A DNA stretch of 39,480 nucleotides, taken from contig NZ_JAQBIE010000030.1 of NCBI RefSeq assembly GCF_028294535.1, positions 1 through 39,480 of the forward strand, written 5' to 3'. Below, piece by piece: positions 17,098 to 24,861 of this stretch (the stretch's first letter is position 1; every line of letters starts with the position of its first letter). This DNA is from Paracoccus onchidii (GTDB taxonomy: Bacteria; Pseudomonadota; Alphaproteobacteria; Rhodobacterales; Rhodobacteraceae). A model generated the notes under the pieces. The model ran no database searches and was not told where the DNA came from. It saw only the letters and a program-made list of their open reading frames with translations. Both the position numbers and the translations under genes were made by a program.

Positions 17098-18474
17098 TTG
17101 AAGCAAAATCTCGGCATAAGCATCGCGACGGTCGTGACGGTCATCGCCCTTATCGGCACGGCGGCCATCGCCCCACAGAGTTTTCAATCGGTGCTCGAGG
17201 CCATCAAGGTCTCTGTCATCGGCAATCTGGGTTTCATCTTCACATGGCCCGCCTTCCTCGCTTCGGTGATCTTCGTGGTGGTGATGTTCACGCCCCTGGG
17301 GAAGCTGCGCTTCGGCGAGGGGCCGCCCGAATTCTCCACGATCAGCTGGATCGGGATGCTGTTCGCGACGGGCATGGGCATCGGGTTGCTGACCTGGGGG
17401 GTTCTGGAACCACGCTACCATGTCGAGGCCGGCAATAGCACCGATCAGGCGCTGCTCTATGCCTTCAATCACTGGGGCCTGCTGGCCTGGTCGGGCTATC
17501 TTGCCGTGGGAGTGATCTTTGCCCATGCGATGCATAATCTGGGTATCGGCAAACCCGCCGAGACGCTTCTGGGCGGCGGACTCCTCAGCCGGATCAACCT
17601 TGTCAGTCTTGTCGTCTCGACGGTGATCGGGCTGTCGCTGACCTTCTCCTATGCCGCCGATCCGCTGCGACAGGCAATCACACGCTATACCGGCGCCGAA
17701 CTGGATGCCGCGGTCGTGATCCTGGTCCTGTCGGCCTTCGCCATCGCGTCCAGCACGACAGGCATCAAGCGCGGGATCAAATGGCTGAGCAATTACAACA
17801 CCCTTCTGGCACTGATCCTGATGGGCGGGGTCTTCCTGTTGTCCGAGCCCGGCCAGATCGTCATGACCTTCCTGCGGCTGGTCCCCGAATATATCGCCCA
17901 GTATCCCGCCATGGCCACCGATATCGGCGCCGGCGATCCCGAACGCAAGGCATGGTTGGCCGACTGGCTCTATGCCTTCGAGGCGGCCTGGTATGGCTGG
18001 TTCATCTTCACCGGCGTGTTCATCGCCCGCATATCCAGGGGTCGGACGCTGCGGCAACTGGTTCTTGGCGTGATGCTGGTGCCCAGCCTGTTTTCCTGCC
18101 TTTGGTTCACCGTTTTCGGTATCGCGGGCCTGTCGACCGGCTCCGAGGATGTCTTCGCGCTGATGTCCGCGCTGGATAGCAGCGGCGTCCTGTCGGTGAT
18201 CCTGACGCTGAACATCCTGCTGTTCTTCGTCACCAGCGCCGATTCCGCTGGCCTCGTATGCGAGATGCTGACCGTACGCCGCTCGCGTGCCTTCTGGATC
18301 CTGATGATGGCCGGGCTGGCGGTGGTCATCAACCGGCTGGACGGCGACATCTTCAAGGTGATCCTGTCGCTGATCTCGGTGGCAGCAATCCCGGTGGCGC
18401 TTGGCATCTTCGCCCTGACCGCAGGTTTCCTGATGCTGGTCAGGCAGGGTCGCGAAAGACAAATATCCACCTGA
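17098..18474 (+). CDS. BCCT-family transporter, probably for a carnitine-type substrate
   Basis: A 458-residue carrier with about 12 membrane segments, slightly short for the betaine/choline/carnitine family (about 500). Family blocks include GMGIGLLTWGVLEPRYH, AFNHWGLLAWSGY and IARISRGRTLRQL. The start is TTG at 17098, six bases after AAGGAG; no ATG fits. The core signature is unusual: where BCCT carriers have an aromatic box WAWW, this protein reads EAAW (in DWLYAFEAAWYGW), so two tryptophans that cradle the trimethylammonium group are missing. Last gene of the carnitine operon, followed by a terminator. Import of carnitine is expected from context, but the altered box leaves the substrate open. 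Confidence 0.85.
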   Translation: MKQNLGISIATVVTVIALIGTAAIAPQSFQSVLEAIKVSVIGNLGFIFTWPAFLASVIFVVVMFTPLGKLRFGEGPPEFSTISWIGMLFATGMGIGLLTWGVLEPRYHVEAGNSTDQALLYAFNHWGLLAWSGYLAVGVIFAHAMHNLGIGKPAETLLGGGLLSRINLVSLVVSTVIGLSLTFSYAADPLRQAITRYTGAELDAAVVILVLSAFAIASSTTGIKRGIKWLSNYNTLLALILMGGVFLLSEPGQIVMTFLRLVPEYIAQYPAMATDIGAGDPERKAWLADWLYAFEAAWYGWFIFTGVFIARISRGRTLRQLVLGVMLVPSLFSCLWFTVFGIAGLSTGSEDVFALMSALDSSGVLSVILTLNILLFFVTSADSAGLVCEMLTVRRSRAFWILMMAGLAVVINRLDGDIFKVILSLISVAAIPVALGIFALTAGFLMLVRQGRERQIST

Positions 18475-18499
18475 CGAGGCCAACAGCCCAGATCACGAA

Positions 18500-18524
18500 G
18501 AAAGCCCCCCGCACGGGGGCTTTC
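18500..18524 (+). terminator. terminator of the carnitine operon
   Basis: GAAAGCCCCC pairs perfectly with GGGGGCTTTC across a 5-base loop, 25 bases after the carrier stop. The T-run is short and partly within the stem (CTTTC), so efficiency may be moderate. No competing gene overlaps it. Confidence 0.7.
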
Positions 18525-18638
18525 GCATTCGTGCAACAGCCCGGTTGCCAAGGATCGTTCATGGTCATCACAAGCACTGGCATGCCCGCCCGCGACATGC
18601 CAATGTCGGGCGAATGACCTTGATGAATGGATGACAGA

Positions 18639-19127
18639 ATGCGCTTCGGAACCGCCGCGACACTGGCCCTTCTGGCCGCCCTTGCCGGTTGCGGCCGCCC
18701 CTCCGGGCACTCGGATCTGGAATGTATGGAACGAGCGATGTATTTCGAATCCAACCGCTCCAGCCGCGACGGAATGGTGGCTGTCGGCAATGTGGTGATG
18801 AACCGCGTGCGCTCGCCCGAATATCCCGACAGCGTCTGTGGCGTGGTCGCCCAGAAAAACCAATTCGCCAGCGGCGTGATGACGCGCAAGATGGACCTGC
18901 GCACCGCCCCCCAGATCAGGGGCGCCGCCACATCGGTCCTGCGCGGAGAGCGCCACCCGCTGGTCGGTCAGGCCGAATTTTTCCACGCCGCAAGCTATCG
19001 CGCCGGTTACAACAACATGCATTACGTCGTGACGGCCGGCGGCAATGCCTTTTACGAGCGCCGCAAGCCCCATCTGGTAACCCAACCGCGCCCGCTTCCA
19101 CCGCTGGAGGGCATCACGGGATACTGA
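18639..19127 (+). CDS. SleB-type cell-wall hydrolase, predicted lipoprotein
   Basis: A 162-residue protein. Residues 1-16 form a lipoprotein signal peptide ending in the lipobox LAGC. The rest is a hydrolase_2/SleB domain: CMERAMYFESNRSSRDGMVAVGNVVMNRV with the likely catalytic glutamate in YFES, then CGVVAQKNQFASG and EFFHAASYRAGYN. It should cleave peptidoglycan in the periplasm, anchored to a membrane. It is a single gene after the carnitine operon terminator, unrelated to it. A second start four codons upstream (18627) is possible; the signal peptide favours 18639. Confidence 0.83.
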   Translation: MRFGTAATLALLAALAGCGRPSGHSDLECMERAMYFESNRSSRDGMVAVGNVVMNRVRSPEYPDSVCGVVAQKNQFASGVMTRKMDLRTAPQIRGAATSVLRGERHPLVGQAEFFHAASYRAGYNNMHYVVTAGGNAFYERRKPHLVTQPRPLPPLEGITGY

Positions 19128-19213
19128 GCATCCAAACCGCTCGCTTCATCCCAGTCGCTGATCTCTTTCGCCAGAAACCCCATTGCGATAGATCCACGCG
19201 TCTTTTCGATACC

Positions 19214-20503
19214 TCACATCAACCCCAACCAGCGCGGCAGCATCAGCGACACCGACGGCACGAAAGTCGTCAGCAGCATCACCGGCAGCGCCACGAACAG
19301 CATCATCCGCAATGCGGGCCCGACTGCCTGATGGGCAGATGCGCGCCCGATGCGGCAGGCCATGAACAGCACCGGTGCCATGGGCGGGCTGTTCGCGCCA
19401 ATCACGACCGAGGTCGCGACGATGGCCGCGAAATGCACCGTGTTCACGTCGGCCATCTGCATCAGCGGCAGCAGAAGCGGCGCGATGACCACGGTCACCG
19501 ACACGTCATCAATCAATGCCCCGGCAAAGACCAGAAACACATTGACCAACAGCATGATGCAGATCGGGTTGGTGACAAGGGTGGAAACGATCTGGGCCAG
19601 GTCCTGCGGGATCCGTTCGCTGACCAAAATACGGCCGATGATGAAGGAAAACAGCAGAATGATGACGATCGAGCCGGTCGTCTCGGCGGCGGCGATGGTG
19701 CTGTCGCGCATGCGCCTGAAGCTCATGTCGCGATAAACCAGCGCCCCGATCAATACCGAGGCAAGAACCGCGAAGGCCGCTGCCTCGGTCGGCGTGAAGA
19801 CGCCACCATAGATTCCGCCGATGATGATCAGTGGCAGCGAAAAGGCCGGCAACGCCCGCACGGTCACACGCCAGCGCTGTGCCGACGTGGTCGCGGCGTC
19901 AGTGCCAAGCTCTGTGATGCGGCGACCGATCTGGCTGCGGTTGAAGATCATCAACCCGATCATCAGCAGAATTCCCGGCACGATCGAGGCCGCGAAACAG
20001 GCCGCCACGGATTGTTGGGTTGCAACTGCAAACAGGATCATCGTGATCGACGGCGGAATCAGGATTCCCAGAAGCGAGGAAATTCCCAACAGCGCCGCCG
20101 AATAGCCGCGCGGATAGCCCTTTTCCGCCATCGGGTCGATCATCAGCGTTCCGATGGCCGCGACCGAGGCCGTTGCCGTGCCCGAAATCGCGCCAAAGAC
20201 ACCTGCCGCACAGACCATGGCATTGCCCATTCCGCCCCTTCGCCGCCCGACTGCCATTTCGACGAACCCGACCAACCGCGCGGCAATGCCGCCCGACTGC
20301 ATCAGATAGCCGGCAAGGATGAACAGCGGCAGCGCCAGCAGGATCACCGAGTTCAGCGAACGGAACCCCTGCAGCATCAGGGTATTCAGATTGGCATCAT
20401 AGACCCAGACCAGCGCAGCGACCGCACCCGCGAATGACCAGGCAACAGGCAGCCCAATGGCAAGCAGGACAAGCAGCAGACCAAGGATCAGCAGGGGCTC
20501 CAT
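19214..20503 (-). CDS. dctM: TRAP transporter large permease DctM, second system
   Basis: A 429-residue hydrophobic protein with DctM features AAGVFGAISGTATASVAA, LIPPSITMILFAVA and FTPTEAAAFAVLASV. It is the last gene of a minus-strand operon (cupin, FAD oxidoreductase, dctP, dctQ, dctM) and starts one base after the dctQ stop. It converges with the SleB gene and I see no clear terminator in the 86-base gap. The ligand is probably the substrate of the flavoprotein at 22069. Confidence 0.9.
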   Translation of the reverse strand: MEPLLILGLLLVLLAIGLPVAWSFAGAVAALVWVYDANLNTLMLQGFRSLNSVILLALPLFILAGYLMQSGGIAARLVGFVEMAVGRRRGGMGNAMVCAAGVFGAISGTATASVAAIGTLMIDPMAEKGYPRGYSAALLGISSLLGILIPPSITMILFAVATQQSVAACFAASIVPGILLMIGLMIFNRSQIGRRITELGTDAATTSAQRWRVTVRALPAFSLPLIIIGGIYGGVFTPTEAAAFAVLASVLIGALVYRDMSFRRMRDSTIAAAETTGSIVIILLFSFIIGRILVSERIPQDLAQIVSTLVTNPICIMLLVNVFLVFAGALIDDVSVTVVIAPLLLPLMQMADVNTVHFAAIVATSVVIGANSPPMAPVLFMACRIGRASAHQAVGPALRMMLFVALPVMLLTTFVPSVSLMLPRWLGLM

Positions 20504-20504
20504 G

Positions 20505-21011
20505 CTAGCTCTCCTTGCTTGCGCGCGTCAGCGACAGCGCCGCGCGCACCATGTCGCGCAGCGCATAGGCCATGGCCGACAATGCGGCCAGGGCAAAAGG
20601 CAGTTGCGCCACCCAAAGCGGGATTTGCAGCAACGGGATGCTTTGTGGTCGCTTCATGCCCCAGGCCAGCATCTTCCAGACCCAGAGGGCAAAGAAACAG
20701 GCGATGATCAGGGTCAGGGCCGCCACGACCAGCTGATGAAGCGCCTTTGCGCGCGATGATCGCAGCGACCCTGCCAGAAAATCCACGACCAGATGGCCAT
20801 TGTTGCGCGAGGCCAGCACGGCCCCGGCCATATAAAGCCACAGCGCGGCAAGCATGCTCAGCTCATGCATGCCAGCGACCGGATAGTTGAAGACGTAGCG
20901 GCAGACCACAAGGGTCACAAGCGCGACCGTGACGATCAGGCTTGTCGCAAGGATCAAGGCGTGCAGCGCCCGCGTGAAGATGCGGTCGAAGATGGTCAGA
21001 AAACCGATCAA
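20505..21011 (-). CDS. dctQ: TRAP transporter small permease DctQ, second system
   Basis: A membrane protein of about 168 residues with four hydrophobic segments and the DctQ pattern, including CRYVFNYPVAGMHELSMLAA and ASRNNGHLVVDFL. No ATG is suitable: TTG at 21011 has AGAGGGGG a few bases upstream, and a GTG at 21035 is the alternative. The long open frame to 21200 lies inside dctP and is not coding. The dctP stop is 36 bases upstream of the chosen start. Confidence 0.83.
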   Translation of the reverse strand: MIGFLTIFDRIFTRALHALILATSLIVTVALVTLVVCRYVFNYPVAGMHELSMLAALWLYMAGAVLASRNNGHLVVDFLAGSLRSSRAKALHQLVVAALTLIIACFFALWVWKMLAWGMKRPQSIPLLQIPLWVAQLPFALAALSAMAYALRDMVRAALSLTRASKES

Positions 21012-21046
21012 GATGCCCCCTCTTGCCTGCGTCACCGCCGCGGCCG

Positions 21047-22042
21047 TCACTGTGCGGAAGTGTTGTTCCGGACCAGTTCCATCAGCTCTGCTCCGATCAG
21101 GTTGTCCATCTGCGGCCAGACCTTTTCGCGCACGGTCGACCGCAGCGCCGCCATCTGGTCGTCGGACAGTTCGACATAGCTGTGGCCCAGTTCCTTCCAT
21201 GTCTGGACATAGCCGTCATCGGCAGCCTTGGCGGCATCGAACTGTGCCAGCATGACCTTTTCGGCCCCTGCGGCAACGGCCTCTTGCTGATCGGCGGTCA
21301 GGCCATCCCAGCTTTCCATATTGGCTGTCAGGATACCGGTCAGGAACTGCTGTCGGCTGTGGGTATAGTCGGTCAGCACATCGCCGAAATATTCGACCTC
21401 GTAGAAGATGACATTGGCCGCGTCACCATCGACGACGCCGGTCTGCAATGCGGAATACAATTCGCCCCAGTCGACGGTCGCTGTCTGATACCCCATGGCC
21501 GAGATCGTCTCGGTGAAGGGCGCTACCGGTGGCACGCGAACCTTGAAGGCACTGGCATCCTCGACCGAGGTGGCATGACCATCCTTGGTGCCGACACCGT
21601 TGAACCCTTCGGGCCAGGCACCCAGGAATTTCAGCCCGCTATCGGCATAGATCCCGTTCAGAGCCTGACTCATCCAGCTGTCGGGGCTATAGGCGGCCAG
21701 CGCCTCGTCCCATTCGGTGAACATATAAGGCGTATAGATGATCGAGATGCGCTGATCATAGGACGTCATCGGCCAGTTCAGCATCAGATCCAAATCGCCC
21801 GCCATCAGCAGGTCAAACACCTCCTGCTGGCCGCCCAGTTCGTTCTGATAGAAGATTTCGGTTTCGATTTCGCCATTGGTGGCGGCTTCGATCTCGGCTG
21901 CCCAGGCTTCGATCGCATTTCCCGCGGCCGATCCCTTGGCACCGGAATCCGTCGCGATCCGCAAAGTCTCGGCCATTGCCGGCGCTGCCAGCAAGGTGCA
22001 ACCCAGCAATGCGCCCAGAACGGTTGCGCCGATGGTCTTCAT
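21047..22042 (-). CDS. dctP: TRAP transporter substrate-binding protein DctP, second system
   Basis: A 331-residue periplasmic protein. The signal peptide (MKTIGATVLGALLGCTLLAAPAMAE) ends in AMA. R169 (FKVRVPP) sits at the conserved carboxylate-binding position. The motif continues VAPFTETISAMGYQTATVDWGELYSALQTGVVDGDA as in DctP proteins. The start has GAGGGAGG upstream and the gene follows the FAD oxidoreductase by 26 bases. A carboxylated amine would fit both the binding arginine and the neighbouring amine-oxidase-like enzyme, but that is inference. Confidence 0.9.
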   Translation of the reverse strand: MKTIGATVLGALLGCTLLAAPAMAETLRIATDSGAKGSAAGNAIEAWAAEIEAATNGEIETEIFYQNELGGQQEVFDLLMAGDLDLMLNWPMTSYDQRISIIYTPYMFTEWDEALAAYSPDSWMSQALNGIYADSGLKFLGAWPEGFNGVGTKDGHATSVEDASAFKVRVPPVAPFTETISAMGYQTATVDWGELYSALQTGVVDGDAANVIFYEVEYFGDVLTDYTHSRQQFLTGILTANMESWDGLTADQQEAVAAGAEKVMLAQFDAAKAADDGYVQTWKELGHSYVELSDDQMAALRSTVREKVWPQMDNLIGAELMELVRNNTSAQ

Positions 22043-22068
22043 GATGTTCCCTCCCTCTTGTCCTGCCG

Positions 22069-23388
22069 TCAGGCTTCGTGCCTGTTGGCAAAAAGTTCAT
22101 ATGCAAATCGACCGCGCACGCCGAGGTCCAGAAACGGTCGGGGCGGCAGCGATGTCGGGCTGCCAAGGCTCAGCATGTCCGAGATCAGCGGGTCATCCTC
22201 GCCCGCGGCCATGGTGGCGGCCAGGCGGCCGCTGATCGTGCCCTTGGCAACGCCGACCGCGTTCTGGCACACCGCGCTCCAGACATTCGGGGCGACCTTG
22301 CCGAAACCCGGCGCGCCGTTTCGTGACAGGCAGATAAAGCCCGTCCAGGTGTGTTCCATGGTCACGCCGCGCAGTCGCGGAAAACGTTCATCGAACAGCC
22401 GCTGATGGTCGGCACGGATACGCTGGCGGCGCGCGTCTGACTGGCGCAGGCTGGGGCAGAAATGGATGTTCTGGCGGATCAGGATGCGGCGATCATTCGT
22501 ATAGCGCATCGTGATACCGGCAAAGGCGTTGGCCGGGGTCGAACCCCAGGGCGCGATATTGCCAATGCTGGCCTGCTCGGCTTCGGTCAACTGGCGTGTG
22601 ATGCTGGCATGGGCGGCAAAATTCAGCAGTTTACCCTGCCAGAAGCCGAAGCGCATCGCCAACCCGTTTACCGCAAGAACGGCCTTCGGCGCGCGAATGC
22701 TGCCCTCGGCGCTACGCAGGGTGATCATATCGCCGAAATCTGCGTCCAGGATCGGACTGTTTTCGTACAGGGTCACGTTCTCGGGCAGGTTCTCGCCAAG
22801 CCCGCGATTGAGCGCCGCAGGGTTCAAAAGCACCGTGCCCGGCGTATAGACCGACGCGCTGAAATGATGCGTTCCCAGCCGCTGCGCCGTCTGCTCTGCA
22901 TCCAGCCATTCATAAGCTTCGCCAAGCTGTTCCAGTTCAGCGACAGTCGGGCGCAACACGTCCCTGGCGCCTTGGGCCGAGGTCGCGGTGTGATATTTCC
23001 CCGCCGCGTGCCAGTCGCAGTCGATGCCATGCCGCTTGACGCTGTCGTGCAGCGCGGCGATGCCCGCGCGGGCCAGCCGCATATAGGCGTTGCCCTTGGC
23101 CAGTTCCTCCAGCGACGAGCCGACATTATGTGGCAGATCGATGGCAAAGCCGGAATTGCGGCCTGATGCGCCTACACCCAGTTGTTGACCGTCCAGCACG
23201 ACGATCCGCGCGTCAGGGCGCAGCTCGCCCAGCCGTCTGGCCGCCCCAAGCCCGGCAAAGCCCGCGCCGATGACGACGAAATCCGCTGTTTCGTCCCCGA
23301 TCAACTTGGGCCGCGGACTGCGCGGTGGCAGAACCGCGCTCCAGCCATTGGTCTTGTCGTCCTTGGGAAGCAACGTGATCCGGCTCAT
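22069..23388 (-). CDS. FAD-dependent oxidoreductase of the DAO family (amine oxidase-like)
   Basis: A 439-residue flavoprotein. FAD motif FVVIGAGFAGLGAARRL at residues about 37-53, then LGVGASGRNSGFAIDLPHNVG, as in gamma-glutamylputrescine oxidase and related secondary-amine oxidases. The C-terminal half has WTGFICLSRNGAPGFGK, a common substrate-side block. It overlaps the cupin gene by four bases and precedes dctP, so oxidation is tied to uptake. The exact substrate, an amine or N-alkyl amino acid, cannot be read from the sequence. It differs from the flavoprotein at 29593, which serves another cassette. Confidence 0.83.
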   Translation of the reverse strand: MSRITLLPKDDKTNGWSAVLPPRSPRPKLIGDETADFVVIGAGFAGLGAARRLGELRPDARIVVLDGQQLGVGASGRNSGFAIDLPHNVGSSLEELAKGNAYMRLARAGIAALHDSVKRHGIDCDWHAAGKYHTATSAQGARDVLRPTVAELEQLGEAYEWLDAEQTAQRLGTHHFSASVYTPGTVLLNPAALNRGLGENLPENVTLYENSPILDADFGDMITLRSAEGSIRAPKAVLAVNGLAMRFGFWQGKLLNFAAHASITRQLTEAEQASIGNIAPWGSTPANAFAGITMRYTNDRRILIRQNIHFCPSLRQSDARRQRIRADHQRLFDERFPRLRGVTMEHTWTGFICLSRNGAPGFGKVAPNVWSAVCQNAVGVAKGTISGRLAATMAAGEDDPLISDMLSLGSPTSLPPRPFLDLGVRGRFAYELFANRHEA

Positions 23389-23750
23389 TGTGCACCCGCG
23401 CTTGCCCAGTTCGCCGGATGCAGCGAGTAAAATACCAGCGCATCGCGCGAGATATAGGTCAGCTCAGTGCCCTTGGGCAGCCAGATCGTGTCATGCTTTC
23501 CGGCAACCATCGGGCCGGCGGGCGTTTCAACGGTCAGCTCACCCTCGAGAACAAGGATCAGCTCGTCGTATTGGACCGTCCACGGGATACGGGCGTCCTT
23601 GAAGCGCGCAAACCCGCCCGACAGGGCGCTCAGATCCGCCTCTCCGGCAAGTTCTACGGCCTCGGCCATCTCTGGATAGGCAAAACGCGGCTGAAAATTC
23701 AGCTTGTCGAACGCCATGACGCGCGGCGGCGCCGCCTTGGTGGCCACCAT
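23385..23750 (-). CDS. EutQ-like cupin protein
   Basis: A 121-residue single-domain cupin. Conserved segments include PWTVQYDELILVLEGELTVE and KHDTIWLPKGTELTYISRD, which resemble EutQ-type cupins of ethanolamine use. The metal-binding pattern is only partly typical. It starts after GAGGAGG and ends in a four-base overlap with the FAD oxidoreductase gene, so it is the first gene of the operon. A function in handling the substrate or its oxidation product is possible; none is proven. Confidence 0.78.
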   Translation of the reverse strand: MVATKAAPPRVMAFDKLNFQPRFAYPEMAEAVELAGEADLSALSGGFARFKDARIPWTVQYDELILVLEGELTVETPAGPMVAGKHDTIWLPKGTELTYISRDALVFYSLHPANWASAGAQ

Positions 23751-23808
23751 TTCTGCCTCCTCCCTCTGGTCGCCGGCCGGTTTTCCTGTACGGCTGGCGC
23801 ATCATGCC

Positions 23809-23850
23809 TGTACAGTACAAGCATGTATGGAACAGTACATGTATGTATGG
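23809..23850. promoter_or_regulatory. tandem 19-bp repeats between cupin and TetR genes
   Basis: Two copies of ACAGTACAnnnATGTATGG (23812-23830 and 23832-23850) repeat with a period of 20 bases and differ only in three middle bases. Inside lie the palindromes TGTACAGTACA (23809-23819) and TACATGTA (23836-23843). The region is the divergent promoter of the TetR gene and the cupin operon, and the second copy lies only 8 bases before the TetR start codon. A TetR operator is the simplest reading. Confidence 0.5.
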
Positions 23851-23858
23851 AGACGTCA

Positions 23859-24551
23859 ATGACGAACCGGAGCGTCATCGAAAAAGTCAGCAGCGAACTT
23901 GGAGAAAAGAAAGCGCAAACAAGGCTTTCCCGGCGCGACTGGTTGCAGGCTGCAGTTCAGATGCTGGTCCAGAATGGCGTCGATTCCGTGCGAATCACCC
24001 GACTTGCTGATGCACTCGGCGTCACCCGCGGCAGCTTCTACTGGCATTTTGCCGACCGGTCCGAATTGCTGAGCGCGCTGCTTGAAGTCTGGAACAAGCA
24101 GAACACCGCAGGCATCATCGAAGCGGCATCGGCCGCCGGCGGCCTGCGCAACCGGATTCTTGCGCTGTTCGAGACATGGCTGGACCCGGAACGCTTCGAC
24201 CCGATGCTGGACCTTGCCGTGCGGGATTGGGCGCGCAACGATTCAAGCCTTGAAGAAACCATTGCAAGTGCGGATCGCGAACGCCTGGACGCGCTGATCG
24301 CGATGTTCGCGGATCACGGTTTCTCGCCAGAGCAATCGATCATCCGCGCGCGAAATTTCTATTACACCCAAATGGGTTACTATGCCTTGCGGGTGCGGGA
24401 ACCGCTGGCAGACCGCCTGTCTTTCGTGCCCACATACTATCACAGCTATACCGGCGAGGACCTGCCCGCCGATGCCGAACGCGCGTTCCGTCAGCGTATT
24501 ATCGCCCGCAAAAAGCTGTGGGGTGATGAACCGATCCCTGCGGAAGAATAA
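23859..24551 (+). CDS. TetR-family regulator
   Basis: A 230-residue TetR-type repressor. The N-terminal helix-turn-helix covers residues about 25-70 (LVQNGVDSVRITRLADALGV, then TRGSFYWHFADRSELLSALL). The C-terminal part is a variable ligand domain. The start at 23859 has GGAGA five bases upstream; a second ATG four codons earlier lies within the operator repeat and has a weaker site. The upstream open frame is not coding. It is divergent from the cupin-FAD oxidoreductase-TRAP operon, which it most likely regulates together with itself. Confidence 0.88.
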   Translation: MTNRSVIEKVSSELGEKKAQTRLSRRDWLQAAVQMLVQNGVDSVRITRLADALGVTRGSFYWHFADRSELLSALLEVWNKQNTAGIIEAASAAGGLRNRILALFETWLDPERFDPMLDLAVRDWARNDSSLEETIASADRERLDALIAMFADHGFSPEQSIIRARNFYYTQMGYYALRVREPLADRLSFVPTYYHSYTGEDLPADAERAFRQRIIARKKLWGDEPIPAEE

Positions 24552-24861
24552 CCACACAATGCCGCATGATCCCTTGAACCAGCATCCGGGCAAGCCGAGG
24601 CCAAACATCGCCACCGACATCGCTCTGCTCGACGCTTTGGACTGAAACGTCTCTGCCGGGCGGCCGTGTTTCGTCGCACTCGCGACCGTCCCGCATGCAT
24701 CGCTTCAGAATAGTTGCGCCATACAGATTGAAGCAGAACCAAATCAAGGGTTGCGTGAAAGCAGTTATAGTCGAAAAACCCCTTATCTGATACGCCGGAA
24801 GCTGTTCCAGTCCAGACCTTGAAAATGACCCGACATGCCCGGCGCGCGCCGCTGCAAGAGG
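24552..24861. other. 310-base convergent gap, nothing identified
   Basis: The gap lies between the converging TetR and LacI genes. I see no gene, RNA or terminator with a T-run. A GGCGCGCGCC palindrome at 24841-24850 is the only notable element. Confidence 0.4.

Noticed and set aside
17023..18483. Open frame of 486 codons on the minus strand
   Set aside because: Antisense to the BCCT carrier; its His/Gln/Asp-rich low-complexity sequence is what the reverse of a membrane protein gene gives.
18689..20437. Open frame of 582 codons on the plus strand
   Set aside because: It runs out of frame through the SleB gene and antisense to dctM; the sequence is Arg/Gln/His-rich and matches no family.
21023..22405. 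Open frame of 460 codons on the plus strand
   Set aside because: Antisense to the second dctP and the end of the flavoprotein gene, both well supported.
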